NCBI GenBank assembly: GCA_951813615.1
Contig: OX638377.1
Span: 2,914,001 to 2,978,000, forward strand
Direction: 5' to 3'
Origin: an uncultured Latescibacterota bacterium
Lineage (GTDB): Bacteria; Latescibacterota; UBA2968; UBA8231
Length of the DNA: 64,000 nucleotides
Positions 48,504 to 56,418 of the stretch are shown here, in pieces (positions within the stretch are counted from its first letter, which is position 1; the number at the start of each line of letters is the position of its first letter). The notes under the pieces are model-generated. The model searched no databases and had not been told where the DNA came from. It was given only the letters and a program-made list of their open reading frames with translations. The position numbers and the translations under genes were made by a program.

Positions 48504-50645
48504 ATGTCAGAGAAGAACGCGAGGCGTAATCCCTTTAGATGGGGTACGGGCGCTATCTTGTTGCTGGCGCTGGTGCTGCGCTGGCCGGTACCAGCACCGT
48601 CTTGGACCCATTTCGACGAGATTGCTTTCATAGTCCTGCCGCTAGGTTTCTGGAGCGGCGATCTCAATCCCCATTACTTTAACTACCCTACCTTTCACTT
48701 CTACCTTAGTTCCCTTTTGTATCTGCTCTACTATCTGGCGACAAGTGCCGAATCAGTGGAGCAGTTTGTGGCCTATCACTCGCTGGTGGACGGCCGCGAT
48801 TTGCTGGCGCTAGTGCGCGAGGCCAACACCCTGCTGGCCGTTGCCACAGTAGGTGCTATCGCCTGTCTGGGTCGGCGTCTCTACGGCGTCAGAGAAGGAC
48901 TCTTGGCCGCCCTGATCCTGGCGACCATGCCGCTGGCCGTGCGTTTTTCCCATCTGGCCATCGTGGATACGCCGGCTGTTTTCTGGGCCGTAATGGCCCT
49001 GTTGTGGGCCGTGCGGGCCCGGCAGGAGGGAAGCGTGCGGGATTTTCTGGTGGCGGGCATTTTCACTGGCTTGGCCGCGGCGACCAAGTATCCAGCGGTG
49101 CTAGTGGCGGTGCCGGTGGCCACGGCGATTCTGCTGGATAGCCCTTGGCCACTAAGGCGCAGCATCTGGGTCGTCACTGGGGCTGCGTTGAGTTTTGCCT
49201 TATCCACGCCCTTTATCTGGCTCGACGCCGGGCAGTTTTGGAGCCATTTCGCCGATATGGGACGGACCCATTTGCTGGCGAAGTCGAGCACAGAGGAACA
49301 GGCTTGGCTCTACCACCTGCGCTATACTTTGCGCCACGGTCTGGGCGCGGTAGCTGCCGTAGCCGTAGCCGTAGCCCTACTCTGGAGCGTTCGCCAGCGG
49401 CAATGGCAGGAACTCGTCTTGCTGGCTGGCATCGTCCCTTTGGCCGTAGTCCTCGCGCTTGCTGGCTCCACTTTCATGCGCTATGCCCTACCCCTTGCTC
49501 CCCTACTGGCCCTGCTCATTGGACGTTTGGTCGGGATGGGATGGAAGTATCCTCTGGTGGGTGGCTTGGTCACCCTGACCCTAGTGGCCGAGCCCCTGTA
49601 CGCCTCGCTCCGCACTAGATCCCTACTCAGCGGGCAAGACACCCGCATAGAGGTTCAAGCCTGGCTCCAGACTCACCTTCCCCAGTACCAGCGCCTGATC
49701 CAAGTGCCCTCGGAGTGCGGCCAGATCCAAGTGCTGACACCCGAGCGCGTACAGGTGCGGCAGACTCACTACCTGCAGAGCTACGGCAACAAAGCATTAC
49801 TACAAGCGTACGCCTTACTGGCCCAGCGAGATGACCTGCCGCCTCTGTACCTAAAGACGAATAGGGAGAAGATGCAGCCGACATCCCAGGACAGCGCTAG
49901 TACCCCGATCGTCATCGTCCACTATCAGCATCCAGTGTGCCCCGACGAGGATATACCGCCCGCTTTCCAACCCCTCCTAGCGGCGAGTCAATGGCAGAAA
50001 GTCTTTTCACCGGGTCAAGTAGAAGCGGCTATTTTTGACAGAATGGACTGGTACTTTTTACCGATTGCGGGATTTGACCAAGTAGAGAAGACGGGACCTG
50101 TCGTCCTGCTAGATACACTCTCTGTGGGTGGAGACTCAGTGCGGATAGAGACCCGTTCCTACTTTGAGGCACTGCACTGGGTTTTGCGCGGTCACCAAGC
50201 TAGGGCCGAAAAAGATTGGACGGGGGCCTTACAGGCATACCACCGGGCCTTGGAAATTGCACCTGCGCCCGAGGAATTGGTCGGCCTAGAAGTGGGACGC
50301 TATCTCTACACCCAGGTGGGACGGACCTATGCTCAAGTGGACCAATTGGAGCAGGCGGTGCGCTTTTTGGAACAGGCCATAGCGCTGAAGCCGGCGTACC
50401 AAGAGGCATACAACGAACTCGGGGCGGCATATGCCTCCTTGGGGAATCTGGAAAAAGCCGTAGAAACTTGGGAAGAGCTAGTCGCGTTGCACCCAGATTT
50501 TGCCCCGGCCTACTTCAATCTAGGCCGAGCCTTGTGGCGCTTGGAGCGGCGTCAGCAGGCCCGTGCGTACTGGCAGAAGGGGGTAGAGTTGACTCCCAAT
50601 CATCCATCGGCGGGCCAAATACAGCAGTTGGAGGGAGAGGGTTGA
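48504..50645 (+). CDS. GT39-type membrane glycosyltransferase with C-terminal TPRs
   Basis: A 713-aa protein, second of this architecture in the locus. The N-terminal membrane part has about ten spans, with the acidic motif THFDEIAFIVLPLGFWSG in the first periplasmic loop and VRFSHLAIVDTPAVFWAVMA, typical of PMT_2/GT39 enzymes. After residue ~390 a soluble part ends in two to three TPRs (AVRFLEQAIALKPAYQEAYN, AYFNLGRALWRLERRQQARA). It starts 59 bases after the PPIase gene and is probably co-transcribed with it. Substrate unknown; glycosylation of the adjacent exported proteins is a hypothesis. Confidence 0.83.
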   Translation: MSEKNARRNPFRWGTGAILLLALVLRWPVPAPSWTHFDEIAFIVLPLGFWSGDLNPHYFNYPTFHFYLSSLLYLLYYLATSAESVEQFVAYHSLVDGRDLLALVREANTLLAVATVGAIACLGRRLYGVREGLLAALILATMPLAVRFSHLAIVDTPAVFWAVMALLWAVRARQEGSVRDFLVAGIFTGLAAATKYPAVLVAVPVATAILLDSPWPLRRSIWVVTGAALSFALSTPFIWLDAGQFWSHFADMGRTHLLAKSSTEEQAWLYHLRYTLRHGLGAVAAVAVAVALLWSVRQRQWQELVLLAGIVPLAVVLALAGSTFMRYALPLAPLLALLIGRLVGMGWKYPLVGGLVTLTLVAEPLYASLRTRSLLSGQDTRIEVQAWLQTHLPQYQRLIQVPSECGQIQVLTPERVQVRQTHYLQSYGNKALLQAYALLAQRDDLPPLYLKTNREKMQPTSQDSASTPIVIVHYQHPVCPDEDIPPAFQPLLAASQWQKVFSPGQVEAAIFDRMDWYFLPIAGFDQVEKTGPVVLLDTLSVGGDSVRIETRSYFEALHWVLRGHQARAEKDWTGALQAYHRALEIAPAPEELVGLEVGRYLYTQVGRTYAQVDQLEQAVRFLEQAIALKPAYQEAYNELGAAYASLGNLEKAVETWEELVALHPDFAPAYFNLGRALWRLERRQQARAYWQKGVELTPNHPSAGQIQQLEGEG

Positions 50646-50654
50646 GATTTTTCT

Positions 50655-50682
50655 TTGTACTTAGACTTTTTGCTCGTATATT
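50655..50682 (+). promoter_or_regulatory. Candidate promoter before the CBM9-like gene
   Basis: TTGTAC (50655-50660), 16-base spacer, TATATT (50677-50682) in an AT-rich stretch; the -35 is weak. An alternative -10 (TATTATAAAT) follows. The long leader to the start at 50832 has no other feature I recognise. Confidence 0.35.
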
Positions 50683-50831
50683 ACCCTATTATAAATGTAA
50701 GACAGAGATACAGGACGTGTTAACCAGCTAGGAGAAAGGAGGTCTTGTCTAGAAGTAAGTGCTGTAGATACAAAATTGAGCAGACAGGTGAATCGGCTTT
50801 TCAACCCAATACCTAACAGGAGGTTAAGGTA

Positions 50832-51764
50832 ATGAAACTGATTCGTTGCTTTCTTGCTTTAGCGCTCGTGGTCGCCGGCGCTAGTATCGGCTCGGCTCAC
50901 GAACCGCCTGGCGAGGTTTACTTCGCCTTTCAGTTCCCGCTTCACGCCGTGCCCGCCATTGACGGCGATCTAAGCGATTGGGATATGGTAGACCCAGATA
51001 TCTTCGAGATCTCGGTAGAAGGAGGCCACATCGTAGAGACCGTGCGCGGCGATGACAGCGGCGAGCTGTCGGATTTCAACGCTAGGAGCATGTGGGCTTG
51101 GAACGAGGAAATGAACCGGGTCTTCTCCTTCGCCTTTGTGGTTGACGAGTATCTCAACAACAACCGCGATGATCCCACCGTCTTCAACTGGGATGACGAT
51201 TGGCACTTCGTACTCGACGCCGACCACAGCGGCGGCGATATGTTTAACGGCGATTGGAACGATTTGTCCGAGGACGAGCGCCGGGATTTGTTTTTCGTCA
51301 CGGGTCAGTTGTGGCAGATTCACGTGCCGCCTATCGATGGGTACTGGGCCTTCAAGTACATCGAGGCGACCGACTGGGAAACCACTGGCCGCGAGATCCC
51401 CTTCCCCGAGTACGCTCAAGTGGGCTGGGCCCGCACCGGCGAGACTGGTGGCCCAGGTACTTATACCTACGAGATCATGATGACTCCGTGGGAAACTTGG
51501 AGTTGGGATGGTCCTGAGCAAAGCACAATCGTCGACTTGGAAGTAGGCAATATCATCCACGTCGGATCCTTGGCTAAGGACTACGACTTGGCCGACGACC
51601 GCTACGATGGTTCCTACGATTTTCCGGCTGTTCACAATGTCTGGCGCAATGCCAATCTCATGGGCGACATGGAACTGCTAGAGGTCGATGAAGAGCTGTT
51701 TCCCACCGCTGTAGAAAACGACTCCTGGGGCAGAATTAAGTCCCATTACCTGCTGGAAGAATAG
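50832..51764 (+). CDS. Secreted CBM9-like/sugar-binding domain protein
   Basis: A 310-aa exported protein with a clear signal peptide (MKLIRCFLALALVVAGASIG, cleavage near GSA-HE) and AGGAGG upstream. AIDGDLSDWDMVDPDIFEIS is the typical opening of CBM9-like/DOMON-related beta-sandwich domains, followed by DDDWHFVLDADHSGGDMFNG and TYTYEIMMTPWETWSWDGPE. Acidic composition and Asp/Asn loops suggest calcium or carbohydrate binding. It is a single-gene unit ended by a strong terminator. No catalytic residues recognised. Confidence 0.78.
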   Translation: MKLIRCFLALALVVAGASIGSAHEPPGEVYFAFQFPLHAVPAIDGDLSDWDMVDPDIFEISVEGGHIVETVRGDDSGELSDFNARSMWAWNEEMNRVFSFAFVVDEYLNNNRDDPTVFNWDDDWHFVLDADHSGGDMFNGDWNDLSEDERRDLFFVTGQLWQIHVPPIDGYWAFKYIEATDWETTGREIPFPEYAQVGWARTGETGGPGTYTYEIMMTPWETWSWDGPEQSTIVDLEVGNIIHVGSLAKDYDLADDRYDGSYDFPAVHNVWRNANLMGDMELLEVDEELFPTAVENDSWGRIKSHYLLEE

Positions 51765-51777
51765 TTCCAGTTTTTCG

Positions 51778-51819
51778 AACACAAAGAGGGGATATTTCGA
51801 TATCCCCTCTTTGTGTTTT
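51778..51819 (+). terminator. Strong intrinsic terminator with UUCG tetraloop
   Basis: A perfect 18-bp stem (AACACAAAGAGGGGATAT / ATATCCCCTCTTTGTGTT) closed by TTCG and followed by a short T-run. Starts 13 bases after the CBM9-like stop codon; flanking A and T runs may let it act on both strands. Confidence 0.9.
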
Positions 51820-51873
51820 CGCATCTAAAAGCTGTTTAACCACTCGACAAGTTTGCATCCTAGAGGGGCCATC

Positions 51874-54444
51874 ATGATAGCTGACTCGATCTCCTGTCGC
51901 CTAGGTACCCCCTGCTTGGTGTGGATCAGTACACTACTGGTCTTTCCCCTCCAAGCCTGGTCGCAACAGGGCCACGCTATCCGTGGGAATCAAGTCCTGA
52001 TTGACCGAGCAGCCCACTGGCGGGAGTGGGAAGGGGCTTCGAGTCTTCTGGATATTTCCACGGCCGACAATACGGTGCGGCCCTCCTTTATACGGAAAGA
52101 GGTCAACGCAGCTCAGAACGCGACGCAATTTTCCACTACCGGCGAGGGAGGGGTGTTAGTGGGCTCCGGCACCAATACAGCGAACAACCTAACAGATGGC
52201 GACCTGCAGACCATGTGGGGTCCCAATCCCGCAAGCCCTCTGGAGGACTGGTGGGCAGAAGTGAATCTTGGCCGCGTGGTGGTCGTCAAGAAAATAGTCG
52301 TGCGCTTTGCCCAAGAAGGCGAGGGAGATCCCTTCCTGCAGTTCAAGGTGCTGGGCTGGCGGCAACCCCCACCGCGCTCGGTCTCGGGCTACTATCTCGA
52401 CGAGCCCAAGACCAACGTCCCCAACTTCTGGGAGATCGGCAGGACCGACAAACCCAACAAGACACAGCGCGTATTCGAATTTGAACCCCGTCCAACAGAA
52501 GGCTCGGATCTACTCTTCAGGGGCGATCCGCTCGAGCGCATTCTAATAATTGCCATCAATAGCGATTCGACCAAAGCCGAGGAATTGACCGAACAAGAAT
52601 ACGATAATCTGCCGACACAACAGCAAGGCGCTATCGAATTCTACCGCAAAGAGCGATCTGGCCGGGAAACTCTAATTTCACAAGAGGAATACGGCAGCAT
52701 TGATCCCGAACGCCAAGGCCCGATCCGCTACTACCGGAGGGAAATTCCCAGAATCGCCGAGATCGAGGTTGTGACGGAGGGAGACAATGTCAACATGGGT
52801 GTGGTGGAGCGGGGAGGACAGGTGACGATCGAGACCAATGGCGGCATTAAGGACATTGGGACTGCAGTTAGCGACGGCAACTACAGCACGGGTGTTAATG
52901 GGTCGATTTTCGGCTATCGCGACTATGATTATTTCGAGGATTTAGGGGCTCTATTCTGGGTCGATACCATGCATTTTCTCACCGATGGAGCCTCGCCGAT
53001 CAACGAACTTTACGTCGATGTCTCCGATGGTACCCTGGCACCCGATGGTAGCATCAAATGGACTCGGGTGGGTCGAAGTACCTCTATAGACGCTTTTGGA
53101 CACACTGCTTCCGGAGGCTTGCGATTCCGCGAAATCCAGATTGATCCTTCCAAGATCCGCTTTATTCGCTCGCCGTTCCAGAACCCATTGAGTTCGCTCA
53201 GCTACATAGCTTTTACGGAAGTGATGCTCTATGGGGAGGGCTTCGTGGCGGAAGTATCGCTGACTTCGGATCTAATTCAATTTAACGAACCTAAGAACCT
53301 GATTTCCGTCGAGTGGGAGGCGGATACACCGCTTGGGACCCAAGTCCAGCTACAGACCCGGACGGGCAATGAGCTGATAGAAGAGAAGATTTACCACGAT
53401 TCCAATGGCAAGGTCGTCACCGAGAGCCGTTACAACAAGCTGCCTAAGTCCAAGAAGGGCGATATCACCAGCACATTCGAACCGGGCGACGACTGGAGCA
53501 CGTGGAGTGTACCGCATACTCAGTCCGGGGAAGCGATCAAATCCCCCAGTCCTAGGCAGTATATGGAACTTCGGCTCATATTGCTCACAGACAGGGCGGA
53601 CGCGGCAGTCACTCTCCACTCTATTGCCATCAACACCTCAGACCCCGTTGCCGATCGGCTGGTGGGAGAGGTTTGGCCCACTCGAATTGAGACCGTGGGC
53701 ACCCCCGAGGAATTCTCTTATTTCATCCGGCCCGATTTCACTGCAACAGACCAAGGTTTCGACGAGATCAGCTTAGAAGCCACAGCGGGCACTGAGATGG
53801 AGTTGCTTGAAGTCCGGACGGGAAGTAAGAATGATTTCGCCAACGGACAAACCACCAACTACGCACCGACTGATCTGACTCTGATCGATACGCCCGCCGA
53901 TTCTCTCAGATTGCGCTTAGACGAGAAAATTGACCGCGGAACGGAACTAGTTCAGGTCCGGTTTCGCGCCACCATATTCGGTAACAGTGCCTCCTTTAGA
54001 GCCTTGGTACAGAATTCCGCCATACCTGGATTCTGGCAGCGAGTTGACGAGGGCGATCCTACGGAACTGGTCAGCAGCCAGACCGTCACCGTCCTAGCAC
54101 TCCGCGGGGACGAAATTATTAAAGATTTCAAGCTGGGGTCGCGGGTATTCACGCCCAATGGGGACGGCGTCAATGATGAGCTGGTAGTCAGCTTCGGCGT
54201 AGCGCGGGTAGGTGCTGAGAGACCGGTAAGTCTGACCGTTTACGACCTGAGTGGAGTTGAAACCAACCGGATAGAGGAACGCCGTCCAGATCCTCGCGGC
54301 AATTATGTCTTTCGGTGGGACGGCAAGGATCATTTGGGCGAGCTAGTTCCTCCGGGGATCTACTTGGCTAGGGTAAAGGTGGATGTGGATTCTGGCTCGG
54401 CCGACAACACTTTTGTGCAGCGGGTGGTCCATGTAGCGTACTGA
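51874..54444 (+). CDS. Exported array protein B: long paralogue with EY-motif repeats
   Basis: An 856-aa exported protein from the ATG at 51874 (AGAGGGG upstream); signal peptide ends near LQAWS-QQG. It has a longer discoidin-like head (DGDLQTMWGPNPASPLEDWW, AEVNLGRVVVVKKIVVRFAQ). Between head halves there are two copies of an EY-type motif (LTEQEYDNLPTQQQGAIEFY and ISQEEYGSIDPERQGPIRYY), and a third in the core (VTESRYNKLPKSKKGDI). The core keeps VQLQTRTG, DDWSTWSVP and SPRQYMELRLILL; the Ig-like tail is VFTPNGDGVNDELVVSFGVA and ends VVHVAY. Distant relative of A1-A4. Role unknown. Confidence 0.78.
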   Translation: MIADSISCRLGTPCLVWISTLLVFPLQAWSQQGHAIRGNQVLIDRAAHWREWEGASSLLDISTADNTVRPSFIRKEVNAAQNATQFSTTGEGGVLVGSGTNTANNLTDGDLQTMWGPNPASPLEDWWAEVNLGRVVVVKKIVVRFAQEGEGDPFLQFKVLGWRQPPPRSVSGYYLDEPKTNVPNFWEIGRTDKPNKTQRVFEFEPRPTEGSDLLFRGDPLERILIIAINSDSTKAEELTEQEYDNLPTQQQGAIEFYRKERSGRETLISQEEYGSIDPERQGPIRYYRREIPRIAEIEVVTEGDNVNMGVVERGGQVTIETNGGIKDIGTAVSDGNYSTGVNGSIFGYRDYDYFEDLGALFWVDTMHFLTDGASPINELYVDVSDGTLAPDGSIKWTRVGRSTSIDAFGHTASGGLRFREIQIDPSKIRFIRSPFQNPLSSLSYIAFTEVMLYGEGFVAEVSLTSDLIQFNEPKNLISVEWEADTPLGTQVQLQTRTGNELIEEKIYHDSNGKVVTESRYNKLPKSKKGDITSTFEPGDDWSTWSVPHTQSGEAIKSPSPRQYMELRLILLTDRADAAVTLHSIAINTSDPVADRLVGEVWPTRIETVGTPEEFSYFIRPDFTATDQGFDEISLEATAGTEMELLEVRTGSKNDFANGQTTNYAPTDLTLIDTPADSLRLRLDEKIDRGTELVQVRFRATIFGNSASFRALVQNSAIPGFWQRVDEGDPTELVSSQTVTVLALRGDEIIKDFKLGSRVFTPNGDGVNDELVVSFGVARVGAERPVSLTVYDLSGVETNRIEERRPDPRGNYVFRWDGKDHLGELVPPGIYLARVKVDVDSGSADNTFVQRVVHVAY

Positions 54445-54487
54445 GGGATGCGTAAGACCGGCGTCCAGAATTTGCGAGGTACAGTCA

Positions 54488-56386
54488 ATGAGGATGGCTC
54501 CATTCTTTTGTACCCTGATCTGGCTTTTCTGTTTTTGGGCCGGTTTTTCGGCAGACGATGCCGCTGGGCTGGTCATCTACCGCTTCGGCGGTGAAGCGCT
54601 GGACCCACCTCCAGAAGTAGCCAACGAAGAGGTGGAATTTATCCAGTTGAGTTGGACCGGTCTCGATCCTTCCCTAGGTGGAGAGACCATCGAACTAGAT
54701 ATAGGCGACGACGCCATCCGCGCTCTAAAACGAGATCCTACTTTCAATATAGCCCCCGGAATTGAGGAAAGAGGGGGAAGCCATATCAGAAAGCAAACGA
54801 ACGGGCAGGTATGGGATGGGGACACCAGCACTTTCTGGTTAGCGGAACGATACCTGTGCGCCGAATTCGAGGAAAGGAATTACTTCCTTAGCTGCGTCGA
54901 CGATTTCGGCACTCCGGGCACAGTGAATATCAACCTAGGGACCCTCCATCTCATCGACCGGATTCGGGTGATATCCGGCCTGACCGACCCGAGCAGAACG
55001 GCACGGGCCATCCGCGTCCACCTCAACGAAGAGCAGCCTAGCCAAGCTGCATACCAGCACCCCCGTCCCTACGTACCTTCGATCATTGAGGTGAGAGACA
55101 ATCGGGAGCAGACCCTCGACATCCCGATCCCGCCGCACGATGAAGCAGGTTTCGTTCAAATCACTATCGGCGAGCACAACGAGGCCTGGGAAGTGAACGA
55201 GATAGAAATCTACGCCAAAGGCTTTGTCGAACAATCGACGTATATCTCCAATATCCTCGATTTTGGTCAGCCCATGGCTTGGGGCGACCTGCGCTGGGCC
55301 GGGCAACAAGACCCCAAAGCCCGCGTCCTCATCCAATCCCGCTCCGGACAGGACGAAGACCCCAACCTGTTCTGGCGCTTCACCGGACGAGGCGATGAAA
55401 AAATAGCCGTCAGCCGGACCGACTACGCCAAGTTAGCTATTGGCGAAAAAGCTGGTATCGGCTACGATCAAGCCAACTGGACGTTCTGGTCGTCCCCCTA
55501 CGCCTTTGCCGACAGCAGTGGTACCCCCATCGTATCGCTGAGTCCACGACGCTATCTCCAACTTAGGGTCGATTTTCTGCCTCAAGACGACGATGGCGGA
55601 CAGGTGGACTTTCTCGAACTACGCGCTTCCCTACCGGTGGCCACGCAGTTGATCGGTGAGGTCTGGCCGGTCGAGGTAAAGGTGGGACAGCCACAGCAGT
55701 TTACCTACGTCATGCGACCAACCATTGGAGTTGATAATGGCGGCTTTGACCGGTTGGAGGTGGCCACCGTGGCGCGGCTAGGACCCATAACCCAAGTGCG
55801 CATCGGCGATGAGCCGGTAGAGTATGCAGTGGAAGCGACCGAGCCACACCGGGTGGTCGTGAGTATCCCGCGGCTGACGGCTCAGGATTCGGGTGCTTTG
55901 GTCGAGGTGGTCTTCGAGGCAGAAGTGCTGCGCTATGGCTCGGCTTTTTCAATGCGAGTGTGGGACAGTGCCCTGCCGTTGGAGGTGCCCCAGAGCGTGC
56001 AGGAAGGCGATGCGACCCCAGCCTATGAGGACAATCGAGTGTGGGTGGCCACCCGAGCGCAACATCAAAACGTGTTGCAGATGAGCGGGAAGCCAGCGGT
56101 CTTGACGCCCAACGGAGATGAGCACAACGATGTGGTAGGATTGGGGTATAGCTTGGTAGAGTTGACGAGTCCGTCTTGGGTGGTAGTGGCGGTGTGGGAT
56201 TTGTCGGGTCGTCGGGTGCGTCGGGTGTATGAGGGATTGGACGGGGTTGGTATCTATGAGCGGTTGTGGGATGGCCGGGACGAGTCGGGACGGCTGGTGC
56301 CGCCGGGGCTGTACCTCTACCGCGTTTCCGTCGAGGCCGATCACCAAGCGGTCGAGGCCGTAAAACCATTACATGTCGCCTATTAG
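54488..56386 (+). CDS. Exported array protein A4, paralogue of A1-A3
   Basis: A 632-aa paralogue separated by 10 kb from A3. Signal peptide MRMAPFFCTLIWLFCFWAGF differs from its siblings, as does the head around EFEERNYFLSCVDDFGTPGT and the NEEQPSQAAYQHPRPYVPSI loop. From ILDFGQPMAWGDLRW the core and Ig-like tail (VLTPNGDEHNDVVGLGYSLV, ending KPLHVAY) are nearly the same as in A2 and A3. Within a probable operon running from protein B to the end of the window. The nearly identical C-terminal part so far from A3 points to gene conversion or recent duplication. Confidence 0.8.
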   Translation: MRMAPFFCTLIWLFCFWAGFSADDAAGLVIYRFGGEALDPPPEVANEEVEFIQLSWTGLDPSLGGETIELDIGDDAIRALKRDPTFNIAPGIEERGGSHIRKQTNGQVWDGDTSTFWLAERYLCAEFEERNYFLSCVDDFGTPGTVNINLGTLHLIDRIRVISGLTDPSRTARAIRVHLNEEQPSQAAYQHPRPYVPSIIEVRDNREQTLDIPIPPHDEAGFVQITIGEHNEAWEVNEIEIYAKGFVEQSTYISNILDFGQPMAWGDLRWAGQQDPKARVLIQSRSGQDEDPNLFWRFTGRGDEKIAVSRTDYAKLAIGEKAGIGYDQANWTFWSSPYAFADSSGTPIVSLSPRRYLQLRVDFLPQDDDGGQVDFLELRASLPVATQLIGEVWPVEVKVGQPQQFTYVMRPTIGVDNGGFDRLEVATVARLGPITQVRIGDEPVEYAVEATEPHRVVVSIPRLTAQDSGALVEVVFEAEVLRYGSAFSMRVWDSALPLEVPQSVQEGDATPAYEDNRVWVATRAQHQNVLQMSGKPAVLTPNGDEHNDVVGLGYSLVELTSPSWVVVAVWDLSGRRVRRVYEGLDGVGIYERLWDGRDESGRLVPPGLYLYRVSVEADHQAVEAVKPLHVAY

Positions 56387-56418
56387 GGATATGAATCCAA
56401 TTGGAGGTTAGGACTCCG

